The notes: generated by a model not told the origin, from the letters alone. A stretch of DNA of 53,380 bases from Sphingomonadaceae bacterium (GCA_947473355.1 CANJCQ010000020.1:1-53380), one strand, 5' to 3'. Positions 24,943-34,364 are shown, numbered from the stretch's first letter. A program made the numbers and translations.

Positions 24943-26181
24943 TTACCCCCTCACCTTCCAGACCAGCGGCAAGCTCGGTATCATCGCCGCTGCGCCAACC
25001 TTGACTTCCAGCGCCGCCCCCTCGGCAATCGCGAAGTCCGGGATCCGCGTCAGCCATTCTTCAAGGTAGATCCTGATCTCGGCGCGGGCGAGGCTGGAGC
25101 CCATGCAGTAGTGGGCGCCGGCGCCGAAGGTGGCGTGGACTATGCGGGGGCGGTTGAAGTTTACTTTTAGCCAGTCGTCGGCTGCGCCGCCTTCTCCCCC
25201 CTCCCCGTCGTTCGGGAAATTGCACAGTGCCGTCGGCGCGACGATGAGGTCGCCTTGTTTGAGCGTTACGCCGCCCAGCACGGTGTCTTCGGCCAGTTCG
25301 CGGGTGAGGTTGACCATGGCCATGCGGCGCAGGAATTCCTCGATGGCTTCGGTCATGATTGCCGGGCGCGCGCGCAGGTCGTCGCGGTGGGCGGGATTGA
25401 GCGCGAGGAAGCGGGTGATGAAGGTGAGCATCGAGGCGACAGTGTCGAGCCCGGCGAGCATCAGCACGGACATCAGGCCTTGCAGTTCGTCATCGCGCAA
25501 GGGACGGCCGTCGATTTCGGCGCGGGTGAGCTGGCTGATCAGGTCGCCCGCTGGTGCGGCGCGGCGCCCACGGACTTTAGCCATGGTGTAGTCAGCGAGA
25601 TCGGCGAAGCCCTTGTGCCGCATTTCGGGAACGTCTGGCCGGATGATGCGGCCGACGATGGCGAGGATGACGGGGCGGTCTTCCGGGGGCAGATCGAGCA
25701 TCGACATGAAGACAGCGATCGGCATCTGCTGGGCGAAATCGGCGACGAATTCGCATTGGCCTTTGGGTTCCAGCTCCTCGATCAGGCCTATCGACAGCTC
25801 CCTTGCGACCACCGCGAGCTTTTTCACTTCTGCCGGAGTCATCGCGCGCGAGAGCAGGCGGCGGTAGTGGGCATGATCGGGCGGGTCGATCATCAAGGGG
25901 ATGATCGGGACGGCAGGATTGGCTTGCTTGGGCACGCGCATGGCGCGGTTGGAGAAGGTCTCGCCGTGTTCGAGGATGTGGCGGACCAGCGCGCCGCTGG
26001 TCGCCACCCAGTGGCCGCCGTTGCGCTGGGTCCAGAACAGGTCCGGCACGCCCGAATCGCGCAGGCGGACCATGGCAGCGGCGAAATCGCCGTCGGGGGC
26101 ATCGACGTGGAAGGTGTCGTAATCGGCGATGCGCTCTGGCGGCACGTGATCGGGGATGTCAGTCCGGCTGGGGTAAAGCAT
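24943..26181 (-). CDS. Cytochrome P450
   Basis: The product is 412 residues, a soluble bacterial class I P450. The I-helix AGLDTV carries the Asp-Thr pair for oxygen activation, EEFLRR contains the ExxR motif, and FGAGAHYCMG holds the haem ligand Cys359. LMIDPPDHAHYRRLLSRAMTP is the usual C-helix region. No ferredoxin or reductase is adjacent, so electrons must come from elsewhere. The fold resembles the terpene- and steroid-hydroxylating P450s common in sphingomonads, but the substrate cannot be read. It is convergent with the restriction enzyme gene, 55 bp away. Confidence 0.93.
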   Translation of the reverse strand: MLYPSRTDIPDHVPPERIADYDTFHVDAPDGDFAAAMVRLRDSGVPDLFWTQRNGGHWVATSGALVRHILEHGETFSNRAMRVPKQANPAVPIIPLMIDPPDHAHYRRLLSRAMTPAEVKKLAVVARELSIGLIEELEPKGQCEFVADFAQQMPIAVFMSMLDLPPEDRPVILAIVGRIIRPDVPEMRHKGFADLADYTMAKVRGRRAAPAGDLISQLTRAEIDGRPLRDDELQGLMSVLMLAGLDTVASMLTFITRFLALNPAHRDDLRARPAIMTEAIEEFLRRMAMVNLTRELAEDTVLGGVTLKQGDLIVAPTALCNFPNDGEGGEGGAADDWLKVNFNRPRIVHATFGAGAHYCMGSSLARAEIRIYLEEWLTRIPDFAIAEGAALEVKVGAAAMIPSLPLVWKVRG

Positions 26182-26266
26182 GGCGGGCTAAGTCACTTTG
26201 GTTCGCAGGAATGCGCTGTGAGTAACACATGGGCCTTTCGGCGCGAATGAACTTTAACCACCTTCT

Positions 26267-26356
26267 CGTCTTCCCCGCGAAAGCGGGGACCCAGCTCCAG
26301 AGGTGAGTTGAGGACCATAGCGGTGGCAATGGGTTCCCGCTTTCGCGGGAATGACG
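26267..26356. repeat. REP-like inverted element, family B
   Basis: Arms of about 27 bp at 26267-26293 and 26330-26356 are inverted and each contains the inner palindrome CCGCGAAAGCGG or its complement. This is a second repeat family, distinct from A; one copy is seen here. It lies between P450 and glpD. Confidence 0.8.
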
Positions 26357-26385
26357 TAACTTTTGATTGGCGCAATTGGCCGAAG

Positions 26386-27885
26386 CTACTTCGCCACGGC
26401 CGCGCTTTGGCTACCCAGATAATCCGCCAGCGCTTCAGCTTGCGCGGGTTCGAACAGCAGGCCGAGCTTGCTCCGGCGCCAGAGGACATCCTCCGCGCTT
26501 GTCGCCCATTCGCGGGCTGTGAGATAATCCACTTCGGCGCGGGTGAGGCCGTGGCCGAAGTGGGGGCCGAGATCGTCCAGTGACTTTGCCGTGCCAAGCC
26601 ACTGGCGGGCGAGAGTACCATAGCTGCGGACTATCCGCTCTGCCCATTGCACTTCGAGGAAGGGATAGTCGCGGGAGAGTTTGGCGAGCAGTGCCACTGC
26701 GCCTTCCATCGGGAAGTCGCCGCCGGGGAGGGGCTGGGAGGCAGTCCAGTCTTCGCCCTGGAGAGTGGGAACCAGCGGTTTGAGCATATCGATCACTTCG
26801 GCGGCGAGATGCCGGTAAGTGGTGATCTTGCCGCCGAATACCGAGAGCAGCGGGGGCTTGCCGTCCTCGCCGCCATCAAGTTCGAAGCTGTAGCCGCGGG
26901 TTGCCGCTTCGGGCTTGCCGGAGCCGTCGTCGATCAGCGGGCGCACTCCGGCGTAGGACCAGACAACGTCGGCAGGGGTAAGCTGTTTGGCGAAGTAGTG
27001 GTTGGCGCCTTCGCACAGGTAGGCAATTTCTTCGTAGCTGGCCTCGACATGATCGAGCGACCCCTTGTGGTCGCGGTCAGTTGTGCCGATCAGGGTGAAC
27101 GCGTGCTCGTAGGGGATGGCGAAGAAGATGCGGCCATCGGCGAGCTGGAAGAAGTAGGCGAATTGGTGGTCGAACAGGCGGGGGACGACGATGTGGCTGC
27201 CGCGCACCAGCCGCATCTTGCGGGGGCTGGGCTGTGCGGCGCGGGCGAGCAGATTGAGCACGGAGGGTCCTGCGGCATTGACCACGGCCTTGGCGCGGAG
27301 ATTGCCCCGACTGGTCTCGATCTGCCAGTGATCGCCCACACGCTCCAGCTTGCGCACTTCGCTTTGGGTGAGCACTGTCGCGCCGCGATCCGCCGCGTCG
27401 CGGGCGTTGAGCACAACCAGCCGGGCATCATCGACCCAGCAGTCTGAATAGGCGAAGCCAGTGCCATAGCCGGGCTTGAGTGGTTTGCCGGCGGGGTGTT
27501 TGCCGAGATCGATGGTCTGCGTGGCGGGGAGCGCCTTGCGGCCGCCGATGTGATCATAGAGGAACAGGCCAAGCCGCAGCAGCCAGCGCGGGCGCAGGCC
27601 TTTTACGTGTGGCAGCACGAAGCGCATCGGCCAGATGATATGCGGCGCGATGGCCCAGAGCCGCTCGCGCTCGCTCAGCGATTCGCGGACCAGCGCGAAC
27701 TCATAGTGCTCAAGATAGCGCAGGCCGCCGTGGATCAGCTTGGTCGAAGCGGAGCTGGTGCCCTGCGCCAGATCGCCGCGTTCGAGCAGCAAAACGCTCG
27801 CGCCGCGCCCGGCGGCATCGCGCGCAATGCCGCAGCCGTTCACCCCGCCGCCGATTACGGCCAGATCGTAGAGGGTGTCAGTCAC
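26386..27885 (-). CDS. glpD: Glycerol-3-phosphate dehydrogenase, FAD-dependent
   Basis: The enzyme (499 aa) oxidises glycerol 3-phosphate to dihydroxyacetone phosphate and passes electrons to ubiquinone at the inner membrane. The FAD-binding motif GGGVNGCGIARDAAGRG is at residues 11-27, SSASTKLIHGGLRYLE is the substrate/flavin loop, and GVRPLIDDG and VFGGKITTYR are C-terminal landmarks. I take the GTG at 27885, with AAGGG 10 nt upstream; the reading frame extends further 5' but overlaps a repeat and another gene remnant. No glpK or glpF is nearby. Confidence 0.93.
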   Translation of the reverse strand: MTDTLYDLAVIGGGVNGCGIARDAAGRGASVLLLERGDLAQGTSSASTKLIHGGLRYLEHYEFALVRESLSERERLWAIAPHIIWPMRFVLPHVKGLRPRWLLRLGLFLYDHIGGRKALPATQTIDLGKHPAGKPLKPGYGTGFAYSDCWVDDARLVVLNARDAADRGATVLTQSEVRKLERVGDHWQIETSRGNLRAKAVVNAAGPSVLNLLARAAQPSPRKMRLVRGSHIVVPRLFDHQFAYFFQLADGRIFFAIPYEHAFTLIGTTDRDHKGSLDHVEASYEEIAYLCEGANHYFAKQLTPADVVWSYAGVRPLIDDGSGKPEAATRGYSFELDGGEDGKPPLLSVFGGKITTYRHLAAEVIDMLKPLVPTLQGEDWTASQPLPGGDFPMEGAVALLAKLSRDYPFLEVQWAERIVRSYGTLARQWLGTAKSLDDLGPHFGHGLTRAEVDYLTAREWATSAEDVLWRRSKLGLLFEPAQAEALADYLGSQSAAVAK

Positions 27886-27913
27886 CTGCAAATCACCCTT
27901 TAGTCCGTTCGCC

Positions 27914-27959
27914 TCGAGCGAAGTCGAGAGGCCCCGCGCGGTGTCTCGACTTCGCTCGA
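27914..27959. repeat. REP-like hairpin, family C
   Basis: Perfect 16-bp arms TCGAGCGAAGTCGAGA and TCTCGACTTCGCTCGA surround a 14-nt GC-rich loop. It sits just upstream of glpD and downstream of the LLM remnant. The sequence is of a type often repeated between genes in sphingomonads. Confidence 0.8.
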
Positions 27960-27985
27960 CACGAAAGGGGGATGGGGGAAAGGTT

Positions 27986-28090
27986 TCATATTGCCAAGGG
28001 GCCGTGCTGGAGATGGGGCAGGACATGACGCGCAAACAGGTCGGCCTCGGCGGCATGGGGATAGCCGGAGAGGATGAAAGCCTCGATCCA
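27986..28090 (-). pseudogene. C-terminal remnant of an LLM-class flavin monooxygenase (SsuD-like)
   Basis: Thirty-four codons before a TGA read as the tail of an alkanesulfonate-monooxygenase-like protein: EAFILSGYPHAAEADLFARH followed by VLPHL. FxLSGYPH and the following helix are the conserved end of the SsuD group. Everything upstream of this (about 300 residues) is gone: at about 28080-28090 the sequence passes directly into a different gene remnant on the opposite strand. The identification is from pattern memory but the motif is distinctive. Confidence 0.7.
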
Positions 28091-28514
28091 CGACGTGTCA
28101 CAGGCCATCGGCGGCGGCTATGCCTTTTCCGATGCGGCCGGCAGCTATGCGACCATCGTCAAGCTGACCCGGGTCGCCCTGCTGGCTCCGGTTGTGGCCG
28201 TGGTCAGCCTGTTGCTTGGCCCTGCCTCCGAGGCTCCCGGACAACCGATGTGGCGCAGGCTGGCACTGCCGTGGTTCATCACTGCCTTCCTTGGCACCGT
28301 GCTGCTCAACAGTCTCGTCACCATGCCGGCGCAGATCGCCAGTCTGGCTCTCGCCGCCTCCAAAGGACTGCTGGTGCTGGCCGTCACCGCGACCGCGATG
28401 CGTTCGCGGATGGACCTGCTGATGGAAATGGGCTGGCGGGCGATTGTCCCGGTAATCGCGGCGACTTTGGTCAGCTTTGCGGTGTCGCTCGGCTTCGCCC
28501 TTACTGTATTGTGA
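28080..28514 (+). pseudogene. C-terminal remnant of a YeiH-family (UPF0324) membrane protein
   Basis: About 144 codons remain: ASIHDVSQAIGGGYAFSDAA followed by TIVKLTRVALLAPVV, then three hydrophobic segments and a typical end. YeiH-type putative sulfate/sulfite exporters are about 330 residues with about ten helices; only the last third is present. The first ATG in frame (28074) lies inside the antisense LLM remnant, so it is not a native start. With the LLM remnant this indicates loss of both 5' ends in one deletion. It could still be translated as a fragment, but I expect no function. Confidence 0.75.
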
Positions 28515-28611
28515 GGGTAACTGGTTGCGGCTAGGCCCACCGATGTTGCAATCCGGCGACTCCCCGCTAGACGCTCCTCCAAACAAACCGCGCGCGCAAG
28601 GGGCAGCACAG

Positions 28612-29547
28612 ATGAAAATCATGGCCGGCAACTCCAATCTGCCACTCGCGCGGGACATTGCCGCCTATCTCGAGCTGCCGCTGACCGATGCCTCGGTGCG
28701 CCGCTTTGCCGACGAGGAAGTCTTCGTCGAAATCCACGAGAACGTGCGCGGCGAGGATGTGTTTGTCGTCCAGTCGACAAGCTATCCCTGCAACGACAAC
28801 CTGATGGAACTGCTGATCTGCATCGATGCGCTGCGCCGCGCCTCGGCCAAGCGGATCACTGCAGTGACGCCCTATTTCGGCTATGCCCGGCAGGACCGCA
28901 AACCCGGCCCGCGCACCCCGATTTCAGCCAAACTGGTCGCGAACATGATCACAGTTGCAGGCGCCGACCGGGTGCTCGCGGTCGATCTCCACGCCGGGCA
29001 GATCCAGGGCTTCTTCGATATTCCGACTGACAATCTGTTTGCCGCCCCGGTGATGGCAGCAGACATTCACGCGCGACTGGGCGGGCAATCGCTGATGGTG
29101 GTCTCGCCAGATGTCGGCGGCGTGGTCCGCGCGCGGGCTCTCGCCAAGCGGCTCGACAATGCGCCGCTGGCAATCGTCGACAAGCGGCGCGAGCGGGCTG
29201 GAGAATCGGAGGTGATGAACATCATCGGCGATGTGAAGGGCCGCGCCTGCATCATGATCGACGATATCATCGATTCGGGCGGCACCCTGTGCAACGCCGC
29301 CGAGGCGCTGATGGCGGCAGGCGCAGAGAGCGTCTCGGCCTATATCAGCCACGGAGTGCTTTCAGGCAAGGCAGTCGAGCGGGTCAATGCCTCGGCGCTG
29401 AAGGAACTGGTGATCACCGATTCGATCCTGGCAACCGATGCAACCCGCGCTTCGAAGACAATCCGAATCCTGCCGATTGCAGAGCTGATCGGCGAGGCGA
29501 TCCGGCGGATTGCCGATGAGAGTTCGGTCAGCTCGCTTTTCGACTGA
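28612..29547 (+). CDS. prs: Ribose-phosphate pyrophosphokinase
   Basis: PRPP synthetase (311 aa) makes phosphoribosyl pyrophosphate from ribose 5-phosphate and ATP for purine, pyrimidine, histidine and NAD synthesis. Landmarks are [20 protein letters not shown] (about 29-48), [11 protein letters not shown] (ATP loop), [11 protein letters not shown] (metal/ATP), [12 protein letters not shown], the flexible [11 protein letters not shown] loop and the PRPP motif [12 protein letters not shown]. The ATG at 28612 gives the usual N-terminus MKIMAGNSN; the frame is open further up but without family similarity. It converges on the AraC gene, 9 bp apart. Confidence 0.96.
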   Translation: MKIMAGNSNLPLARDIAAYLELPLTDASVRRFADEEVFVEIHENVRGEDVFVVQSTSYPCNDNLMELLICIDALRRASAKRITAVTPYFGYARQDRKPGPRTPISAKLVANMITVAGADRVLAVDLHAGQIQGFFDIPTDNLFAAPVMAADIHARLGGQSLMVVSPDVGGVVRARALAKRLDNAPLAIVDKRRERAGESEVMNIIGDVKGRACIMIDDIIDSGGTLCNAAEALMAAGAESVSAYISHGVLSGKAVERVNASALKELVITDSILATDATRASKTIRILPIAELIGEAIRRIADESSVSSLFD

Positions 29548-29556
29548 TCGCCAACT

Positions 29557-30501
29557 CTACTCCCAGGGCCGTATCCCGCCCGGGACCAGCCGTTGCAGCG
29601 CTTCGAGCCGCCGGGCCTGGCGCGATTCCAGCGCGAGGGTGAGGATTGGCAGCGGGGTTTCGACGAAGCGGCCCGGGGTCATACCGAACAGGTCAGTGAA
29701 TTCGTGGATCAGGTGGCTCTGGTCGAAATAGCGCAAGACCAGCTCTTCTGCCTCTTCCTGATCGGCCACGCCGCGCAAGTGGCTCGCCATATCCAGTGCG
29801 CGGGCGCGGCGCAGGACTTTCTTGGGAGCCATGCCGAAATCGCGGCGGACGATGCGCTCAAGCTGGCGTTGTTCGATGCCGATGTCGCGGGCAATATCGG
29901 CAACCGGCTGCGAGGGATTGGCCAGTGCGATAGCTTCGAAGCGAGTCGAGACCGGATCGGGCACGTTGGCCTTGGTGTCCGCAATAAGCTGGCGAAGCAG
30001 ATTCTCCATCGAGGTCAGCCACTCTTCCGGGCTCGCCCCCGCTTCGAGCATTTCGAGCGCGGTATCGCCGGGAAAGCCAAGCTCCTCGCAGACTACGAAC
30101 CGGTCAGCATATTCACCGATCCTGGACTTGGCCAGCGCATAGCCCGCCCCCGGCCTGAATGAAAAACCCGTGCTGACGAATGCCCCGCGCACGGAAATCG
30201 GCATCAGCCTGGACTGCGGCCCAAAGAACAGCGCCGCTCGCCCGTTTTCCCTGGTCCCGTCGGCGGTATGCGCTGTCCAGTCTCCCTTGAGCTGGAAGCG
30301 CATCAGCGTGGTATCGTTGAACAGCCCGCATTCAAGCAGATGATCCGCCGGGGCATCGACGACAGTGGCATAGAACCCGGCGATCCACGGCGCCAGATCG
30401 GGCGCAGGCGCGCGGTTATAGGACAGCGGCTGGCCATCGCGTGACACGCCATATTGCGGCTCGATAGCCCGGTCGATGCCCGGACGGCCTCGCTTGAGCA
30501 T
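29557..30501 (-). CDS. AraC-family transcriptional regulator
   Basis: The product is 314 residues. A sensory N-terminal half (about 1-180) contains ALFFGPQSRLMPISVRGAF. A C-terminal AraC/XylS domain has two helix-turn-helix units: DIARDIGIEQRQLERIVRRDFGMAPK and the conserved second unit DQSHLIHEFTDLFGMTPGRF. The N-terminal half resembles the sensor domain next to many AraC proteins of unknown ligand. It ends beside prs and is divergent from hisN-like, whose promoter region of about 140 bp it may share or control. Confidence 0.88.
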   Translation of the reverse strand: MLKRGRPGIDRAIEPQYGVSRDGQPLSYNRAPAPDLAPWIAGFYATVVDAPADHLLECGLFNDTTLMRFQLKGDWTAHTADGTRENGRAALFFGPQSRLMPISVRGAFVSTGFSFRPGAGYALAKSRIGEYADRFVVCEELGFPGDTALEMLEAGASPEEWLTSMENLLRQLIADTKANVPDPVSTRFEAIALANPSQPVADIARDIGIEQRQLERIVRRDFGMAPKKVLRRARALDMASHLRGVADQEEAEELVLRYFDQSHLIHEFTDLFGMTPGRFVETPLPILTLALESRQARRLEALQRLVPGGIRPWE

Positions 30502-30643
30502 GATTGATCCCGGTTGTGCGACCCGACCCGTTTGTGCCGGGATGAATTAATAACCACCCTTAGTATCATGGTTAGCCGAAAACTTGTAGGTTCGCGACAG
30601 AGGCGACTTGCCGGGAAGCGCGGCTGGGGGCAGACGTTCAGCA

Positions 30644-31426
30644 ATGAGCCTAGAAACCGATATTGCCCTGGCGCACCGCCTTGCCGACGCCGCTGCCGCA
30701 GCGATCCGCCCCCATTTCCGCTCTGGCCTCGCCGCCGAGCGCAAGAGCGATGCCTCGCCCGTCACCGAAGCAGACCGCGCCGCCGAAGAGGCGATGCGGC
30801 GGATCCTCAAGGCCGAAGTACCGCGCGACACCGTGATCGGCGAGGAATTCGGCTCGACCAATGGCGATTCGGGGCGCTCATGGGTGCTCGATCCGATCGA
30901 CGGGACCGTCTCGTTCCTTGGCGGTCGTCCGATTTTCGGCACCTTGATCGCGCTGGTCATCGAAGGCTGGCCAGTGCTGGGCATTATCGACCAGCCGATC
31001 CTGAAGGAGCGCTGGCTGGGAGCGACGGGATTGCCGACCACATTCAATGGCCAAAACTGCCGCACCCGCGCCTGCCCCAGCCTGGCCGAAGCATCACTGG
31101 CGACCAGCGGACCGCACTATTTCGACGACCATCAGGGCAGCCACTTCATGGCGCTAGCCGCGCGGACCAATCACAAGCGGATGATGATGGGCGGCGATTG
31201 CTATAATTATGGCCTGCTTGCCTCAGGGCATATCGATCTCGTCTGCGAGGCCAATCTCAAGCTGCACGACTGGGCGGCGCTGGTGCCGATAATCGAAGGC
31301 GCGGGCGGCACGGTCTGCGATTGGAACGGCGATCCGCTGCATGCGGGCAGCGACGGCCATGTGCTGGCCCTGGGCGATCCGGCGCGGCTGGAAGATGCCG
31401 TCGAAGCGCTGGCTTGCGGGCATTGA
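30644..31426 (+). CDS. hisN: Inositol monophosphatase-family enzyme, likely histidinol-phosphatase
   Basis: The product is 260 residues. The metal-binding motifs are GEEFG (Glu67, Glu68), DPIDGT (83-88) and KLHDWAAL with Asp209. In alphaproteobacteria lacking HisB phosphatase, members of this clade (HisN) dephosphorylate histidinol phosphate; WVLDPIDGTVSFLGGRP and the C-terminal EGAGGTVCDWNG fit that clade better than SuhB. The start at 30644 gives MSLETDIALAH. No his genes are adjacent, so the substrate is inference and myo-inositol phosphatase remains possible. Confidence 0.82.
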   Translation: MSLETDIALAHRLADAAAAAIRPHFRSGLAAERKSDASPVTEADRAAEEAMRRILKAEVPRDTVIGEEFGSTNGDSGRSWVLDPIDGTVSFLGGRPIFGTLIALVIEGWPVLGIIDQPILKERWLGATGLPTTFNGQNCRTRACPSLAEASLATSGPHYFDDHQGSHFMALAARTNHKRMMMGGDCYNYGLLASGHIDLVCEANLKLHDWAALVPIIEGAGGTVCDWNGDPLHAGSDGHVLALGDPARLEDAVEALACGH

Positions 31427-31485
31427 TTGGCGAGGAAATCGGGGCCAGGGCTTTCGTTTTGGCCCGCGAAGCCTAAATAGCCCTG

Positions 31486-33321
31486 ATGTCCCCCGATACA
31501 GCCACACAGGATCCCGCCGCCCGCCCGGATGCCAACCACTCGGGTTGGAACACGCTGCGGCGCTTCATTCCCTATCTGTGGCCGAAAGACCGGCTGGACC
31601 TGCGGCTGCGCATTATCGGCGCGGTCCTGCTGATCCTCGCCGCCAAGTCGACCACGCTGCTGCTGCCCTTTGCCTACAAGCGCACGATCGATGCGATGGG
31701 CACCAAAGTGGGCGAAACGGCCTTCACTGTCGCCTTCGCTTTCGTGCTGGCCTATGCGCTCGGCCGCTTTGCCGGGGTGATGTTCGACAATATGCGCAAC
31801 ATCGTTTTCGAGCGCGTCGGGCAGGATGCCACCCGCGCGCTGGCCGAAGATGTCTTCGCCCGGCTCCACCGCCTCTCGATGCGCTTCCACCTTGCGCGGC
31901 GCACCGGCGAGGTTACCAAGGTGATCGAGCGCGGCACCAAGAGCATCGACGTGATGCTCTATTTCATGCTGTTCAACATAGCGCCCACCGCGCTGGAACT
32001 GACAGCGGTGGCGATCATTTTCTATTTCCACTTCGGCTGGGGCATGGTCGCGGCGACCGCATTGGCCGTGGTCACCTATGCCTGGCTCACCCGCGCGATC
32101 ACCGAGTGGCGCAATGCGCTGCGCAGCGAGATGAACAAGCTCGACGGGCAAGCGCTGGGCCGCGCGGTCGATTCGCTGCTGAACTATGAGACAGTGAAGT
32201 ATTTCGGAGCAGAAGCCCGCGAACAGGCGCGCTATGCGCAGGCGACCAGCGCCTATGCCAATGCCGCTGTCACAAGTGAAAACAGCCTCGCCGCACTCAA
32301 CATCGCGCAGGCGCTGGTCGTCAACCTGCTGATGGCAGGGGCGATGGGCTATACTGTCTGGGGCTGGTCCAAAGGGCTCTACACCATCGGCGATCTGGTC
32401 TTCGTCAACACTTACCTGACCCAGCTGTTCCGACCGCTCGACATGCTCGGCATGGTTTACCGCACGATCAGTCAGGGGCTGATCGACATGGCAGCCATGT
32501 TCAAGCTGATCGATACCAAGGTCGAGGTCGAGGACGCGCCGGGTGCTCCGGCGCTGGTGATCAAGCGGCCATCGATTGTCTTCGACAATGTCACTTTCGG
32601 CTACGAGAAGGATCGCACGATCCTGCATGGCCTGAGCTTCGAGGTTGCGGCGGGCAGTCAGGTGGCAATTGTGGGCCCTTCGGGTGCGGGCAAGAGCACC
32701 ATCGCAAGGCTGGTGTTCCGGTTCTATGATCCGTGGTCGGGCCGCATCCTGATCGACGGGCAGGATATTGCCCAAGTCACGCAAGCAAGCCTGCGCGCGG
32801 CGCTGGGCATCGTGCCGCAGGATTCGGTGCTGTTCAACGACACCATCGGCTACAACATCGCCTATGGCCGCGACGGCGCGGGGCTGGCCGATGTCGAGGC
32901 AGCGGCGCAGGCAGCGGCGCTGACCCCGCTGATCGCGCGATTGCCGCAGGGCTTCGACACTGAGGTCGGCGAGCGCGGTCTCAAGCTTTCGGGTGGCGAG
33001 AAGCAACGCGTGGCGATTGCCCGCACTTTGGTCAAAAACCCGCCGATCCTGTTGCTCGACGAGGCCACCAGCGCGCTCGATACCCGCACCGAGCAGGACA
33101 TCCTGACCACACTGCATGCCGTGGCGAGCGGGCGGACTTCACTCTCCATTGCGCACCGCCTCTCGACCATCGCCGATGCCGACAGCATCCTCGTGCTCGA
33201 TCATGGCCGGCTCGCCGAGAGCGGCACGCATGCCGATCTGCTGCGGCGCCAGGGCCTCTATGCCGAGATGTGGAACCGGCAGGCGAGCGAGGTCGGGGAG
33301 CTCGAAGAGGCCGCCGAATGA
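31486..33321 (+). CDS. Atm1-type ABC exporter of glutathione conjugates
   Basis: The product is 611 residues, a half-transporter with about six membrane helices (about 45-335) and one ATPase domain. VGPSGAGKST is Walker A, LSGGEKQRVAIARTLVKNPPI contains the ABC signature, LLLDEATSALD is Walker B and IAHRLST the switch His. ERVGQDATRALAEDVFARLH and RAVDSLLNYETVKYFGAE match, as I recall it, NaAtm1 of Novosphingobium aromaticivorans, which exports glutathione-metal and oxidised-glutathione species and is the bacterial homologue of the mitochondrial Fe-S exporter. Its stop overlaps the start of the next gene by 4 nt. Confidence 0.93.
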   Translation: MSPDTATQDPAARPDANHSGWNTLRRFIPYLWPKDRLDLRLRIIGAVLLILAAKSTTLLLPFAYKRTIDAMGTKVGETAFTVAFAFVLAYALGRFAGVMFDNMRNIVFERVGQDATRALAEDVFARLHRLSMRFHLARRTGEVTKVIERGTKSIDVMLYFMLFNIAPTALELTAVAIIFYFHFGWGMVAATALAVVTYAWLTRAITEWRNALRSEMNKLDGQALGRAVDSLLNYETVKYFGAEAREQARYAQATSAYANAAVTSENSLAALNIAQALVVNLLMAGAMGYTVWGWSKGLYTIGDLVFVNTYLTQLFRPLDMLGMVYRTISQGLIDMAAMFKLIDTKVEVEDAPGAPALVIKRPSIVFDNVTFGYEKDRTILHGLSFEVAAGSQVAIVGPSGAGKSTIARLVFRFYDPWSGRILIDGQDIAQVTQASLRAALGIVPQDSVLFNDTIGYNIAYGRDGAGLADVEAAAQAAALTPLIARLPQGFDTEVGERGLKLSGGEKQRVAIARTLVKNPPILLLDEATSALDTRTEQDILTTLHAVASGRTSLSIAHRLSTIADADSILVLDHGRLAESGTHADLLRRQGLYAEMWNRQASEVGELEEAAE

Positions 33322-34355
33322 GCTGGCACGAGCTGGAGCTGCTGGCGCGCGGCGGCACATTGTCACTGCTCGCGCTGTGGTCCTGGCTGCTGTGGCGCGA
33401 TCATCGCACGATGCTGGCGGCGCGGCTCGCCATTGCGATGAACCTGGGCATTGCCTGTTACGTCATCATCACTGTATCATGGGCCGCGCAGCTCGATGAG
33501 CCAAGCCTGGTGCTTGCCCTGCTGGCGCGCTCGACCCCGGCGCTGTTCTGGCTATTCGCCCGAACCTGGTTCAACGACCGCACCCGGCTGGCGCGCACCG
33601 ATCTGCTGATTGTCGCGCTGTGGATCGCCAACGCGGCGCTGCTGCATTTTACCCACGCGACACAGCCGCCGGTCTTCTTTATCTCCGCAATCATGTTCCG
33701 CATCGGCATGCTCCTGTTTGGCCTCGCAGGGCTGTGGGAAGCATGGCGCGGGCGCGAGGGCGATCTGATCGAGGGGCGGCGGCGCCTGCGGCTCGGCGTA
33801 GTCGTCGCGGTCGGGCTCTATGTGCTGACCATCGGATTTGCCGAAATGGCGGTTTACAACGCCCATGCGCCAGCCGCGATCATTGCGGTGATCGGCAGCA
33901 GCACTGTGGTCATCACCCTCGCCACTTGTGCGGCGATGTTTGCGCTGCGCCCGAGCGATTTGTTCGGCGCGCCGGTCGCTGCCGCCGCCGCCCCCACCCA
34001 GCGGCCCGACAGGGACGATCCGCTGGCCTTGCGGCTGACCCGGTTCATGGAGACCGACATGCCGCACCGCGACGAGCGGCTGACCATCGCCGCGCTGGCG
34101 CAGCGGCTGGGCGAGCAGGAATACCGGCTGCGGCGGGTGATCAACGGGTCGCTGGGGCATCGCAACTTTGCCCAGTTCCTCAATGCCTACCGGCTCGCCG
34201 AAGTGAAAGCGGCGCTGGCCGATCCGGCGCAGCGCGAGGTGCCGATCCTGACCATCGCGCTCGACGCAGGCTTCGGCTCGCTCGGCCCCTTCAACCGCGC
34301 CTTCCGCGAGGCCGAACATATGACCCCCAGCGAATTCCGCGCGCAGGCCGCCTGA
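33318..34355 (+). CDS. Membrane-anchored AraC-type regulator
   Basis: The product is 345 residues and starts at the ATGA overlap with the Atm1 gene. The first half has about seven hydrophobic segments (for example LLARGGTLSLLALWSWLLW, LIVALWIANAALL, AVVVAVGLYVLTIGF), so it sits in the inner membrane. Residues about 245-345 form an AraC DNA-binding domain: ERLTIAALAQRLGEQEYRLRRVIN and the second unit VPILTIALDAGFGSLGPFNRAF. Membrane-embedded AraC proteins sense signals at the bilayer. Coupling to Atm1 suggests control of, or by, metal or thiol stress, which is inference. Confidence 0.87.
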   Translation: MSWHELELLARGGTLSLLALWSWLLWRDHRTMLAARLAIAMNLGIACYVIITVSWAAQLDEPSLVLALLARSTPALFWLFARTWFNDRTRLARTDLLIVALWIANAALLHFTHATQPPVFFISAIMFRIGMLLFGLAGLWEAWRGREGDLIEGRRRLRLGVVVAVGLYVLTIGFAEMAVYNAHAPAAIIAVIGSSTVVITLATCAAMFALRPSDLFGAPVAAAAAPTQRPDRDDPLALRLTRFMETDMPHRDERLTIAALAQRLGEQEYRLRRVINGSLGHRNFAQFLNAYRLAEVKAALADPAQREVPILTIALDAGFGSLGPFNRAFREAEHMTPSEFRAQAA

Positions 34356-34364
34356 TCGATTTCG

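Noticed and set aside
31207..33117. Minus-strand frame of 636 codons
   Set aside because: It is entirely antisense to the Atm1 exporter and the monophosphatase gene, an artefact of high GC.
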